DNA of 64,000 nt from Prosopocoilus inquinatus (lineage: Eukaryota > Arthropoda > Insecta > Coleoptera > Lucanidae), in NCBI GenBank assembly GCA_036172665.1, contig CM069872.1, positions 49,028,101 through 49,092,100 on the forward strand, read 5' to 3'. A program made the position numbers and the translations under genes. Positions 11,023 through 22,432 of this stretch are shown here, piece by piece. Position 1 is the stretch's first letter; each line of letters starts with the position of its first letter. The notes below the pieces were generated by a model. That model saw only the letters and a program-made list of their open reading frames with translations, was not told the origin of the DNA and ran no database searches.

Positions 11023-12228
11023 TCAGACAAAGTTTATTAAGACGATAGCCAAGAAGCAACAAACTAAACTAACGTTTTCTGGCACTGTTTTGTACGGAAC
11101 TGAATTACAATAGTCATTTTCGCAGATGGCGCACTCGTTGAAATCTTCTAGTCCGGGTTCTCCGTATACATTGGGGTGACGTTGCCTTTTGTTCTGTTCG
11201 CAGAACTTACTGTCGTCAACGCAACCCCTGTAGATTACCGGACCTTGTTCATGATCTGAAACAAAAGTAATTTTTTTTTTTGCTTTGTATGTATATTATA
11301 TTTATATTTTTTGTAGATTCGGTTGCATAAGAGATTTAAACCCGGATTAAATTTAACCATAAGTTAAAATTTGACAGATGTATTGACATGCAGGCAGCAT
11401 AGTGTGTGTCACAATCTAAGGGTTGGATTAAATTTAAATTAGAATTTTGTGCTCAATTGTTTTACGTTTCATGTTTTAAATTTAATTCTGGCTTAAACTT
11501 CTGCAATATGCTACGCAACCTAGCCTAAGTTAGGGTCTACAGTTTGGACCAAATAACGTTGGGTATGACTCATAACTATTCAGTACAAGTTTCGCCTACT
11601 GATTGTATTCTATTTCGTATATGCGCACTAATTTTGTTATTACTGTTATTAAAAAAAGAAAGCAATTTGTAATAACCACTATGGTGTTATTGAATAAGTA
11701 CGATTTCCAGGGATTGATTCGTACGTTAAAGTGCGATGAGCCACATCCAACCTTATTTGGTCAAACTATGATTTATTCCTGGCTTAAATCTTTTATGAGA
11801 CCCGCCCTTAATGTAATGGGTTCAACTCTGGGGCTTGAACCCATGTCCCACCGGTCGAGAAGCAAAGATTCTGCGTACTCGACCATGGGTGTCACAGGCC
11901 AAACAAGAGTTGATTTTTGTTCATCTTAATAACAATGGCTTCTTACAGTATAGTTTGTGGGTGAAGCAATGAAATGCCTCGTTGCGATCTATGTCGCCGG
12001 GTATGTCAGATATAGTACAGGTTTCGGTTTCTATACGCTCCGGCTGCTTTTTCGGGTTAAAACACGGCCCTTTGACGAAATCCGAGCATTTGTAACAACT
12101 CAAGGCTTGTGCTGAAAGAGTACCGTAAGAATTAAGGCGAATTTAAAAGTAAGAGACTCACTTGTGCAAGTCGAATAGAAAAGCGTCAGGAATAAGCTCA
12201 GGTAAAGGGCCACGTGTCGGAATGACAT
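11023..12228 (-). CDS. secreted, probably GPI-anchored Ly6/uPAR-domain protein, three exons
   Basis: Exons on the minus strand are 12228-12162, 12111-11947 and 11255-11023; introns are 50 and 691 bp. Donors are ACAA|GTGAGT and TACT|GTAAGA; acceptors are CTCTTTCAG and TTTGTTTCAG. Both introns are phase 1 and join into one 154-residue frame (465 nt with TGA). Residues 1-25 form a signal peptide with a Leu/Phe-rich core and likely cleavage after Ala25. The mature chain starts LSCYKC. Ten cysteines (28, 31, 39, 54, 71, 89, 96, 119, 122, 127) and CENDYCN at 122-128 are the Ly6 three-finger signature, normally five disulfides. A hydrophobic tail (140-154) after a basic/polar segment fits GPI attachment at the cell surface. 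N138 lies in an N-V-S sequon close to the tail. Insect relatives act in septate junction assembly, sleep and ion-channel control, but I cannot assign an orthologue. A MITE-like element and a SINE sit in intron 2. The start is the first ATG directly before the signal peptide; an upstream non-coding exon is possible. Confidence 0.9.
11335..11497. mobile_element. MITE-like element in intron 2 of the Ly6 gene
   Basis: TTTAAACCCGGATTAAATTT at 11335 is matched by an inverted TTTAAGCCAGAATTAAATTT at 11476-11497, giving about 22-bp imperfect TIRs around 120 bp of AT-rich sequence. No clear target duplication. Confidence 0.4.
11750..11903 (-). mobile_element. tRNA-derived SINE in intron 2 of the Ly6 gene
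   Basis: The minus strand has an A-box-like TGGTCGAGTACGC, then CTTCTCGACCGGTGGGACAT, then a B box GGTTCAAGCCC about 43 nt downstream, the normal polymerase III spacing. The stretch between the boxes resembles insect SINE heads. The body continues toward lower coordinates without a clear poly(A) tail, so the 3' end is uncertain. A plain tRNA is unlikely because no acceptor stem closes around the boxes. Confidence 0.5.
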
Positions 12229-12825
12229 TTTTATTTTCGACTGTCAGCTTTATAACGTCACGTCATGCGTCAGTGTGATGAATAGGCACTCTCATCCAAA
12301 TTATTTGCTCAAATTTTTCTCACCTAGACATCGATCGCCAAAAAAAAAAAAAACGCAACAGAAAAAGAAATTAGCTTACGTTATTGATTGTGCGAACGGC
12401 GGCGGCGGCGGTGCCGGTGGTGTGAAAATCGCTGAAATTAAACGAACCATATCACGTGGCACTTTTACAATTCCGTGTGCAGTTAACGTCTACGATTTTT
12501 TTTTTTTTTTTTTTAATTTTTGTCACAAAGCGAGCGCGAAATATGAGTTCAGTTTCGAACGTTGAACATTTTTGGGGCGGAAAATCCGTCAAACTTTCGC
12601 GGGCGGCCGAATTTCCTGCCCATCGACTTTTATTCCGCTCGCGTTCGCCGCGCAATAAAACAATTAACCGCCGCTTGTAAAAACGCGAACCGCTGTGGCC
12701 TGTAATTTGGTGGAAATTGGGGCGAAAACCGGTGGCAAAAAAAACCGTTATCACGCCCGTGCACTTCGTGGAAAAGCAGTTGCTTGGCTCAGCACAAATA
12801 GTTTTGGTTAAAGTATGATTCTATA
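12229..12825. other. 5' flank of the Ly6 gene, no other gene seen
   Basis: Minus-strand sequence upstream of the ATG includes TATAAAG at 12248-12254, probably too close to the ATG to set the start site, and a double TGACGT/CACGT-like motif at about 12255-12265. A GGC-rich run (about 12399-12421) and a T16 tract (near 12497) follow. Frames here are short and low complexity. Confidence 0.45.
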
Positions 12826-13880
12826 GTGCACGGTATTAACGAGGCATTCTTTCTTTGTGTAGCAGTAAAACTTAGTTTCCTTGTTTGCATTGTGACTATT
12901 ACTACATTGACAACTTCGTCGAGTTTAAAAGCAAACCATAACAACCAAATTATGAATCTAAATATTCGGCGTGAAGCGCCCAAAGCAAAGTTAAATGCGC
13001 TTACAGTAAACTGCGGCCATAAGGACGTAGCACAATCAATAGAAGCATCCCATCTGATTAATGCTGCAATTCCAAACTCGATTGTAAGTAAAGTAGCCTA
13101 CAATAATCAAGCCATATAAATACACAGGCCATAAGAACCTTACGATACTTACGATCAAGCCTAGAAGTGCGGCACAAGCTTCCTCGAAGATTATTCTAAA
13201 GTCTTCCACGTCGGCGTGTGAAGACGGCGGCAGTACAGCTACAGCGGTCTCGTTGTAAACCGGAATTCATAAAATGTCGAAAAAGCGTCGTTAATCTAAG
13301 ACAAGTCGCGTGCGTGTAGCTAAAGGCAGCTCATCACCGAAACGAAAGCTTGAATCCGTGCCAAAACAAGAAACTTGTAGCGCCAAAATAAAAGCTCGTA
13401 CCCAAAAACCTGTGCCCAAAGCAAGAAGCCTGTGAACGAAATAAAGTTCGTCACTAGTGATGTGAACGAAAAGAGAAAGCAACAGTCGTAAAAGATAACT
13501 GTCCGAAACTTCAAGGACGAGGCTGACGCATCTCCGAAGAGTTTTGTTTCCCACCAGCGCCTAATCATAACCGACGAAACGTCGTACGACGAGGAACCCT
13601 TAACAGTAATCCAAAACGTGGACCAACCATCCACAACGGAAACTGAGGCAGCGCCCCTCACAAACACCACCAGGCGCTGGGGTTATCGCTAAACGACTGA
13701 CTACTCCGAATCGCGTTATAAATTAATAAAACGAAAGCAGCCACGCGCCCCAAACGTTCGAAAGGAGAATTTGCATGAATCCTAACCATAGTGACATCAG
13801 CAGGAACCAACGCCTATCAACCTGACGTAAGAAAACCCAATGGCGCCAAAGGTGGAGGATGAGACTAATTTAAACTGCCC
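12826..13880 (+). pseudogene. possible decayed coding sequence, unidentified
   Basis: The plus strand is open from about 12826 to 13119, with a hydrophobic start and then a non-repetitive, balanced composition. After several stops and frame changes it shows a Lys/Ser/Pro-rich stretch (about 13280-13430) and an acidic stretch (about 13510-13690, containing DEADASPKSF and ITDETSYDEEP). The residue use is more protein-like than the surroundings, but no family is recognised and no splice sites rescue a single frame. It may be a dead gag-like or nuclear-protein gene, or chance. A 45-bp piece at about 13122-13166 resembles the arm of the foldback element at 40959-43187. Confidence 0.25.
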
Positions 13881-13897
13881 ATCGAAATATTAATTAA

Positions 13898-13934
13898 CTC
13901 AAAATCATAGTTTTTGCGAAACTATGATTTTGAG
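13898..13934. repeat. perfect 16-bp inverted repeat with 5-base loop
   Basis: CTCAAAATCATAGTTT (13898-13913), loop TTGCG, then the exact inverse AAACTATGATTTTGAG (13919-13934). It sits just left of the tandem array at 13940-15200. It may be the collapsed end of a mobile element. Confidence 0.9.
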
Positions 13935-14525
13935 GCTTTGATAACGCAGAAAAAATGATGCGGTGGCAGAAATTTTATGAGTGTGTCTCTCCGTGTGGTA
14001 TGATAATTTCGATCAGTTCTCACGAAACAAGCGAAACGCGTTTGCAAACGTTTACAAAAGATGACGCAATCCCATATAATGATAGAACGCCGAACGGTAT
14101 TATTTATTTAAATCCACGTAAGGAGTGTCGACACATGGAAAATTTTACACTATTTTATGACCGGAGTATTTTAAAACGAATGCACAAAGCGTGAAATCAG
14201 TTTTACGCATTTAATTATTCCAGCGGTGACGAAGATGATAACGAAGAAAAAATGAGGCAGCGGAAATTTTATGATTGTCTCGCCGTATGGAATAATAATT
14301 TCGATCGGTTTTCACGAAACAGACGAAATGCAAACGTTTAAAAAGATAAGGCAATGCTATCTAAAAATAGTCTCCGAACGATATTATTTATATAATACTG
14401 TGAAAGAAGTGTCGATGTATCAAAAATTTTACACAATTCTATGACCGGAGTATTTTAAAACGAACGCACACAAGCGCTTACGATAAATCACAAAGCGTGA
14501 TATCATTTGAAGTTTAACGAATTTA

Positions 14526-14673
14526 GGGCCAGTTTTATAGTCGAAGTAAACGAGACTTCAAAATAAAATTCACTTTCTGATTTGTAAATAAATACAATGT
14601 TTTTGCACTAGTTTTGACACCAAACGTGACTGTCATTTTAAAGCCTACTTTAGTTCAATTACGAAACCTGCCC
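14526..14673. mobile_element. Harbinger-like MITE with TTA target duplication
   Basis: 148 bp, beginning GGGCCAGTTTTATAGTCG and ending with an imperfect inverse (GGGCAGGTTTCGTAATTG on the minus strand), flanked by TTA at 14523-14525 and 14674-14676. A later unit of the same array has an unoccupied site with a single TTA (15018-15020), which confirms the ends. GGGCC termini and a 3-bp TTA target fit a PIF/Harbinger-derived MITE. Confidence 0.85.
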
Positions 14674-14837
14674 TTAGTATTCCAGCGACGGTGAGGATGG
14701 TAAAAAAGGCGATAAGAGGAGTGTCGATGCATCGAAAATTTTACACTATTCTATAGCCGGAATATTTTAAAACGAATGCACAAAAGAGTTTACGATAAAT
14801 CACAAAGCGTGATATTATTTGAAATTTAACGAATTTA

Positions 14838-14867
14838 GGGCCAGTTTCATAATCGAAATAATCGAGA
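14838..14867. mobile_element. truncated copy of the 14526 MITE
   Basis: After the same array context (AACGAATTTA), GGGCCAGTTTCATAATCG begins and then breaks off into the next unit head within about 30 bp. It is the same insertion, copied with the array unit and later cut by a deletion. Confidence 0.7.
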
Positions 14868-15200
14868 ATGGCGAAGATGATAATGAAAAAGGCCATAAAA
14901 GGAGTGACGATGCATCGAAAATTTTACGTTATTCTACAGCCGGAGTCTTTTAAAGCGAATGCACAAAAGCGTTTACGATGAATCACAAAACGTTAGATCA
15001 TTCGAAGTTTAACGAATTTAGCATTCCAGCGATGGATGAAGATGATAATAAAAAAGGGCCATAAAAGGAGTGTCGATGCATCGAAAATTATCTAACTATT
15101 CTAGTAGTAGCCGGAGTGTTTTAGAACGAATGCACTAAAGCGTCTACGATAAACCACAAAGCGTGGGATCAGTTTTACGAAGTGAATTATTTCAGCGACG

Positions 15201-17059
15201 ACAAAGACGATAATAAAAATCTGCTTTTACTGCGATAAGCTGAGGAGACAGGCGCGCCATGAAGCGCTTACTCGCGCACGCGGTTTCCTAAACTCGTGCA
15301 ATCGAGAATAAATGCCAGTCAAACTTAATATACAGGTTGTTTCCTGATAAGCGGTTTTCACACCGTAACGCAAGGTGTCGACATAATACCCAAATATCCA
15401 AAATACTGTCTGTTTGTTGCGCTTGAAACAATTGTGTTTGAACTATCTAAAATCGAATTTTTGGAAATGACTTCCTATTTTCGGTATATATATACTCATA
15501 TATATATACTCATTTTAACTTTCTCACATTTTTAGATTCTCGTGTAGACTTCTTTTGAAATTTGCAAGTGAATAAATTTTTCCTGCAAAATAAACTCGTG
15601 CACGCGACAGCGCCGTCGTAACCATTCCACGTATTTCATTCCTCCGAAGTTGTTTTACAAGAACAATTTCCTGGGAGAATACTTCTTGCGCTTTGCAAAT
15701 TTTTGCCGGCAAAAACGCGTAACTCGGAGCGACTGAACAAGTAGGAACGAGGACGACGTCTTATTTTATTTCCGGACCGAGTTTTACAGTGCGTTCAAAC
15801 AAGTTCATCTAAAAACATAGCTCCGTCGCGGTACGTCCCTGTAATCTTCGCCTAGGAGAGCGCCGCGACGCGCCGCGTCGCGACGAGACGTAAGAAAGTT
15901 TTTGTTCTTTCTCGCACGCCCGTTTTGCCATTGCTATTCAGGTCTTTGCGCTTTTTAAAATTTCAACCGTGCACATCTTCTCTACTTGGGAACGAACGCT
16001 CATGAAATATGAATTTATATCGATGTACTTACACGATGATGACGACGAGAAACGCCGGTGTCTTGTGTAACTGCTGGGAGAATTATTGGGTTATAAAATA
16101 AAAGTCCAGGGTGCTGTCATGAACACGTTTGTCCTTTCTTTATTTAATATTAAAACATACCTGACGGGTAACGAGGTTATTTCCGTTATGTTACGTCTCC
16201 AAATCCAAGACGTTTCGGAATTTTCCCTCGCCCTCCTCCTCCTCCTTCTCGATTGTGGTTCATTTACGATCCAGGATATTATTATTACCACCTACATATA
16301 AAAATACCTGGTGTGGTGAAACATACATACAATCGATATCGCGCGCACAATCAGTAATTTTTCTTCAACATTAAACCAATTACTTTGATTGTTGGTTAGG
16401 CACAGTGGCGGCGCGTGAGTTTGGCATTAAACGCCCCCACCCACGCCCGATAAACCACGTTTGCATGTCGATACGCGGTCGCGATACGAAATAGTTTTTA
16501 GCGCGGCTTTAATTTGCATATCAAATAGCCGAAAGGACCACGACCTGCGTGAACCCGGCGCACGTATATGTAGGTCGATTATTATTATAATTTATTCAGA
16601 TTGCGGGGAGTGTTTAACCACGTCGGATTTTATATCGGTTTTCCATTGATTTCTTCTTGAATTCAGCGTCCCAAATAATGATTCGTTGGGGGCGGTTACA
16701 AAAGAGCGTTCCACTTTCCGCGGAATGCAGGTTTCTTTATTGTAGAAAACACGACGACGAGTGCAACAGACGAGACGTAACCGAGTTGGGTTACGTAAAT
16801 GTTAATTAAATGCTTCTCAGCTCCACGTTTCTTACGAGTTATTTATTCAGTATTATCGGTGTAAAGTTGGTTTAACCCTGAACATATGAGAAAGTCCAGG
16901 CGATAATAACAGCCAGTTTTTTTAAGGAACACCTTATACATACCTGTAATCACTTGATGTTACTTTCACGATTGCACTGCAAACTGTAATTTATGTAATG
17001 CTCATATTTTTCATTTTGAGACTTCAAAGGACATATCAAACCATACAGATTACTGTTAT
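15201..17059. other. unique sequence with a CpG-rich core, no supported gene
   Basis: Contains a TA-rich microsatellite at about 15484-15512, a CpG-rich palindromic tract at about 15846-15892 and a CCT run near 16225. The frames at 15524-15712 and 16086-16301 match no family I know. Confidence 0.5.
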
Positions 17060-17900
17060 TTTTTAATTAGAAAATAACTGGGCAATATTTCCTTCCCTCT
17101 TTATGTGGATTTTTACGTAATCTTGGGGGAGTGAGGCTCTTAAGAGAGATTGCAAGACGTACATAAAACTCCAACATGAACAGCATTAAAGTATAGTCCA
17201 TTTTTGTTTGTTGAAATTGGACCCTATTAATGGCGAACAAAAAAAGAAAATACCCAAGTCTATGTGGTGACCCATTTTGAAGGCACATGAGCCCCCAACA
17301 TTTATGGCCTTTCTTTCTGCGTAGTCTTGCAGACTCTTTTAGAGAGATTTGCAACAAGTACTTAAAAATCTAGCATGAACATCACGGAAGTATCACCCAT
17401 TTTTGTTTGTTGAAACTGGACCCTACTAATGGCGAAATAAGAAAAAAAGACTAAGTCTATGTGGTGACCGATTTTGAAGACACATCAACCCCCGACAATT
17501 ATGGCCTTTCGTTTTTGCGTAGTCTTGGAGGAAAAAGACTCTTCAGAGAGATTGCAATTAAGAATCCAACATGAACAACATGAACGTATCTTCCACTTTT
17601 GTTTGTTAAGATTGGACCCTATTAATGGCGAATTTAAAAGACAATGTCTGTGTAATGACCGATTTTGAATACACATCGGCCACCAACTTCTGTGGCCTTT
17701 CTTTCTGCATAGTCTTAGGGGAGAAAAACTGCAAGAAGTATACTCAGAAATCCAACATGAGTAGCATTAAAGTATAGTCCATTTTTGTTTGTTGAAATTG
17801 GACCCTATTAATGGCGAATAAAAAAAGAAAATACCCAAGTCTATGTGGCAACGATTTTGAAGACACATCGACCCCTTCCCAAACATTTAGGTATGGCCTT
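17060..17900. repeat. tandem repeat, 186-199 bp unit, four copies
   Basis: The block TTGTTGAAATTGGACCCTAT (or close) recurs at 17208, 17407, 17604 and 17790, periods about 199, 197 and 186 bp. Each unit also has AGAGAGATTGCAA, TCTATGTGGTGACC and TTTATGGCCTTTC. Copies one and four share a 40-base stretch that two and three lack, which points to gene conversion or a higher-order duplication. Confidence 0.93.
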
Positions 17901-18592
17901 TCTTCAACTGGCTCAAAGTGAAACTGGCCAAATGTACTACAACTTCCTCTCCTTGTTAAAGCTACCCTCCACCACAGGATTCTGGGGCATTGTAGATCAT
18001 TCCAGTCCTCGGGAAGAACGTACCATTAGAGCCTCAATGAAAACCCAACGCCAATTGTTGGAATAAAACAGACATGTTGGTTTTGTGATGAAGTTGGAAA
18101 TGGAAAACGCTTCTTAATGATGATCCTAGAAGGGAAAACCTTCATTTTCACTTTCATTGATGACATTCTTTCTTTGTTGATTCATAACAATTTGAATGTA
18201 AATTTATCTTTATAACCTATCTAGGTACGCATGTCTAATAACTAACGTTAATGCTATAAACGTTTGCAAATCAAAGAAATTTAAAAAAAGCGAAATGAAA
18301 TTGAAACTTAGAAAACTTAGAAAAGAAAGAATATAATCAACTATGGCACTAAAGTTTATGGTCAAGAGTTAGATCAGTTAAATTAGTTCCTCTGTCTGCT
18401 GCACGTGCAAGCAAACTTTAATGTCTGCGTAATGTCTTCTGTGGAATAAAGACACCTAATTAGATAAGTTTCACTTTAGTCTTTTTTTTTTTGTAAAGTT
18501 TAAGTTCGTTCATGAATGAATCAGGTAATTAGTTGAATAATATACGAATGGGTACTGCCCTTTCTACCCTCAACATCACATTTATTTAATAG
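17901..18592. other. unique sequence
   Basis: No gene recognised. The right end merges into the reverse-transcriptase fragment. Confidence 0.5.
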
Positions 18593-18853
18593 TTAGATAA
18601 ATATATCAGAAAGGTCAATTGAGATAAAAATAATAAACAGCAGCGACCCCAAACTAGACTCCTGTGGTATCCCAAATTCAATAATTTTCAGGTTACTTGC
18701 AGTATCCGTGGTCTTCGGCCTTTTGAAGTAATTCCACGTGAGGAAAGGTGTTGTGAAACGTTCTTCTGAAGTCACAAGGCTATGGCAGAGGTTTTGTGTT
18801 TCGCTTTGATCAAATTGGTGTTCTTGCTGTATCTAAATCCAAACTGTCTCATA
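18593..18853 (-). pseudogene. non-LTR retrotransposon reverse transcriptase fragment
   Basis: The minus strand encodes QFGFRYSKNT (near 18845-18815) and, after a frame change, EFGIPQESSLGSLLFIIFI and an LSDIF tail. These correspond to the QFGFR-x-T block and the GVPQGSxLGPLLF...INDL block of jockey/CR1-type LINE reverse transcriptases, in correct order and spacing for a deleted copy. The conserved G of PQGS is E here, and stops and frameshifts interrupt it, so it is dead. The catalytic FADD motif and the endonuclease are absent. Confidence 0.75.
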
Positions 18854-19264
18854 AAAAAACATTTCATTTAAGTGCGTGCAATAAGATAAGACTTTTCTGC
18901 ACGTACGAAGTGATTGCCTTGGACATTTCGAAAACTATCCCTTTTTTCTGTCGTGAGCCTGACTTTGGCAATCCAATTGGTCTTAACGCCTGACACCTGA
19001 CACATCTTGATACTCCTGGTTGAGCAGTTAGCTATTAACTGGTATATTTGGTATAGTTTTCTATTACCCATTTCATTTGTACGAAAGGCTCTACTTTACA
19101 GAACCTAAAGTAATTCGGTTCACAAACTCGCAGATACGGTAAGGGGCAGTTTTTCAATTTGGATTTACTTCTAAATCCTATTTTATTCATGTGGAAACGA
19201 TTGTTACCATGGGAATAAAGCGAAGCTTAAAGTTGAGCTGTGATGGGCAAAGGGGGCCTAATTG
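18854..19264. other. sequence flanking the LINE fragment, no gene seen
   Basis: May contain further unreadable LINE sequence on the minus strand up to about 19070, where no motif is preserved. Confidence 0.4.
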
Positions 19265-19800
19265 AGTCATATTTTAAAAAAATGTCTGCGGGTTCTCGTG
19301 ACGACAGTTTAGAACCGTCCTAGAGCTGTCAGGAGCATGCACTTTAAAAAAAAAGTTTTTTATTGTGCGCGTGCTCTTGAGATTTAGCCTAGAGCCGTTA
19401 GGAACATGCGCTTTACAAAAAAAAATATCCAAAAGTTTTTTTTTTGTCATGCACTTGTTCCTCAGGGTTTTGTGGCTGTTTTGGAGAGTCCTCAAGTCCG
19501 TAGACACCAGAGGCTAAAATCTAACGGTCTGATTCCTCCTTGCATTGTGATCGGAAAGGAAGAGTGGGAGTAGAATCATGATGTGCATCATTCTGATTGC
19601 TATAGCTGGATTCAGTTATTCACACAGCTGCAGTACAAGGAAGAAATAAAAGTGCTGACGACGTGAGAACTCGAACAAGCCCATAGATACCAGACACTGG
19701 ATTCTAATGGTCAGACTTCTCTTTGCATTGTGATTGGAAACGGAGAGAGGGGCCAGAATCCTGGTGTGCAACATTCTGATGTCTATAGTAAGCCATTTAT
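19265..19800. repeat. two short tandem duplications (~75 bp and ~182 bp)
   Basis: At 19290-19480 a block with GAGCTGTCAGGAGCATGCAC followed by poly-A and AGTTTTTTATTG repeats about 75 bp later in diverged form (GAGCCGTTAGGAACATGCGC). At about 19500-19800 a block starting GTAGACACCAGA and containing TTGCATTGTGATCGGAAAGG repeats about 182 bp downstream (CATAGATACCAGA, TTGCATTGTGATTGGAAACG). Confidence 0.8.
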
Positions 19801-20667
19801 TTATTATGACATTTTCATCGCGAGGTCATGATTGCGACCTTAAAGAAGTACAGTCCAGGGGGCGAGGGAGGGGCATTGCAACTTGTAAATTGTATTTCGT
19901 ACTCTTTAAGAGCGATTGTTAATTGAGGCTTTTTTAATTTCTTCTTCTCTCTCGTAAGAACCTCGTTTTTGGACTATGACAGTTTGGTTTATTGACATAG
20001 GAGGAGGTTTTGACAATCCCATCAGCAGACCTACATAGCTTTCTTCTTTCAATGTTCAAATCTCACTTATTTATGTACTCGTACGTTTTCTGTATTACAC
20101 GAGATTGCTTTGCTTCTTTTCTTTTGCCAAGCATTTGCCTGCCGAGCATGAGCTTTGCACTGAGTACAAAGTCGAAGTATCAGCATTAGCTCACGCTCGA
20201 TGTATGTCAAAATTCTTTTGATATCTACAAAGAATGGCGTATTTTTAAACAAAACGATGGTGAATGCGTAGACCGTTTCAAAGCAGAGGTGAAATGCAAG
20301 TACATTTTTGTGGGATGTAAAAAAAATCTCTGGAGTTTTCGCCAAAAATTAAACGCTGAAGTACAGCCAGGAAAATATTTCCTTTTTTATGTATCACATA
20401 TAATATAATATATATTTCGCCGGTAATTATGAAGTAGGATTTGCCGGATTTCGTTCTTTATCATTGAAAGAGTATACACGCTAAAAAGACGAAATAATAG
20501 GATTTTCAGCCCCTAATGGCTCACAAAGAGTAATGTATCGGCCGACTCCGAAATTTTCCAGTCGCCCGGCAACCGAGAAACGACATTAACCCAATAAGGG
20601 AGGGTCAAAATAATGGTATTTTTCTCCCGCGCGCGCTCAAATCATGTTATGCGTGCGCTTCACGTTT
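19801..20667. other. unique sequence, no supported gene
   Basis: A 92-codon frame with balanced composition lies on the minus strand at 20067-20345, but it has no recognisable domain, splice context or signal. The tract 20400-20660 has CpG-rich, non-repetitive sequence that could be conserved non-coding DNA. Confidence 0.45.
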
Positions 20668-21915
20668 GTTTTGCCTTAATTCATGTCGGACCTGAGGTTT
20701 TTTTTTTGTTCTAAATAGATCCTCGACGACCTTAATTTCCTCTCTTCAATCAAAACAAACTTATTTACTTTTAGGATTAGCAATACAAGAGAGTAAATTC
20801 AATTTGGTCTGCAAATAATATAATTGGATTTAACCCAGATTTATTTCACTAAACCTTCCATCCCTTCTCCCCTTTTGTCATACCAACATTGCCTTATTCG
20901 ATATGCAATATTTGTTTTGCCTTAATTCATGTCGAACCTGAGGTTTTTTTCTTTCTAAATAGATCCTCGACGACCTTAATTTCCTCTCTTCAATCAAAAC
21001 AAACTTATTTACTTTTAGGATTAAGAATGCAAGGGAGTAAATTCAATCTGGTCTGCAAATAATATAATTGGATTTAACCCAGATTTATTTCACTAAGCCT
21101 TCCATCCCTTCTACCTCTTTTGTCATACCAACATTGCCCTATTCGTTATGCAAGATTTGTTTTGCCTTAATTCATGTCGGACCTGAGGTTTCTTTTTTTG
21201 TTCTAAATAGATCCTCGACGACCTTAATTTCCTCTCTTCAATCAAAACAAACTTATTTACTTTTAGGATTAACAATCAAACAGAATAAATTCAATCTGGT
21301 CTGCAAATAATATAATTGGATTTAACCCAGATTTATTTCACTAAACCTTCCATCCCTTCTCCCCCTTTTGTCATACCAACATTGCCTTATTCGATATGCA
21401 ATATTTGTTTTGCCTTAATTCATGTCGAACCTGAGGTTTTTTTCTTTCTAAATAGATCCTCGACGACCTTCATTTCCTCTCTTCAATCAAAACAAACTTA
21501 TTTACTTTTAGGATTAACAATACAAGAGAGTAAATTCAATCTGGTCTGCAAATAATATAATTGGATTTAACCCAGATTTATTTCACTAAGCCTTCCATCC
21601 CTTCTACCTCTTTTGTCATACCAACATTGCCCTATTCGTTATGCAAGATTTGTTTTGGCTTAATTCATGTCGGACCTGAGGTTTCTTTTTTTTTTGTTCT
21701 AAATAGATCCTCGACGACCTTAATGTCCTCTCTTCAATCAAAACAAACTTATTTACTTTTAGGATTAACAATACAACAGAGTAAATTCAATCTGGTCTGC
21801 AAATAATATAATTGGATTTAACCCAGATATATTTCACTAAACCTTCCATCCCTTCTACCCCTTTTGTCGTACCAACATTGCCCTATTCGTTATGCAAGAT
21901 TTGATTCCAATTCAC
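20668..21915. repeat. satellite-like tandem repeat, ~247 bp monomer in alternating A/B dimers
   Basis: The word TTGGATTTAACCCAG occurs at 20824, 21068, 21316, 21561 and 21812 (periods 244, 248, 245, 251). Monomers alternate between two forms. Form A has CCTTCTCCCC, ATTCGATATGCAATA and GTCGAACCTGAGG. Form B has CCTTCTACCTC, ATTCGTTATGCAAGA and GTCGGACCTGAGG. The order is A, B, A, B, then a partial B-like unit, so the recent duplication unit was a dimer of about 493 bp. Frames beginning MDLTQIYF are array by-products. Confidence 0.95.
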
Positions 21916-22432
21916 GAACAGTGCAGTAAATTGTATCCATTTTGAAAAATCTCCAAACCAAACCTTCAGACCAAAAAATTAAACTTGATTATGAGAATTG
22001 GATCAAATCTTGTACAAGATAAGAGGTTCCATGTACAGGAATACAAAAAAGACTTTCCTTGGCGTTTTATTTTCTCATTCATTCCGAAACTAATTCAATT
22101 AAATCAAGAACGTCAGCCAGCTTGGTAAGTGGATTCATTTCACTGAACCTCCCATCCCCTTTCCCCTTTTGTCATTGCCCTATTCGTTATGCAAGATTTG
22201 GGTGGAATTCATAAATACAGCAGTAAACTGTATCCATCTAGAAAAATAGATTGTATTCCATCTCCAAACCATACCTTCAGCCCAAAAAAATTAGGTAAAC
22301 TTGATTTTAGAAATTGGAGCAAATCTTGTACAAGTTAAGTACAGGAATACAAAAACACTTTCCTTGACGTTTTATTTTCTCATTCATTCCGAAACTAATT
22401 CGACTAATTCAAGAACGTCAGCCGGCTCGGTA
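21838..22432. repeat. ~300-bp tandem duplication at the satellite edge
   Basis: Two copies (about 21838-22128 and 22129-22432) share CCTTCCATCCC, ATTCGTTATGCAAGATTTG, CAGTAAATTGTATCCAT, TCTCCAAACCA, AAATCTTGTACAAG and CATTCCGAAACTAATTC. Copy two lacks some blocks and carries a short internal duplication. Confidence 0.85.

Larger units (their letters stand above)
13940..15200. repeat. diverged tandem array with AGCGxxGACGAAGATGATAA units
   Basis: Unit heads (TTCCAGCG...GAAGATGATAA or close) occur at about 13940 (partial), 14216, 14675, 14866, 15022 and 15190. Shared blocks inside the units are GTGTCGATGCATCGAAAATT, GGAGTATTTTAAAACGAATG and CGATAAATCACAAAGCGTG. Early units are long (about 270 bp plus an inserted MITE); later ones are about 150-170 bp because the middle is deleted. 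The frame open at 13955-14194 is unit one; other units carry stops at the same place (TTTTAAAACG), so no gene is called. Confidence 0.85.

Noticed and set aside
11821..11903. genuine tRNA gene
   Set aside because: A and B boxes are present, but no acceptor stem or anticodon arm closes, so a SINE is the better call.
13955..14194. 79-codon frame as a conserved small protein
   Set aside because: Sister units of the array carry stops at the same positions.
20067..20345. 92-codon minus-strand frame with balanced composition
   Set aside because: No family, no promoter or polyadenylation context; kept only as a note in the region entry.
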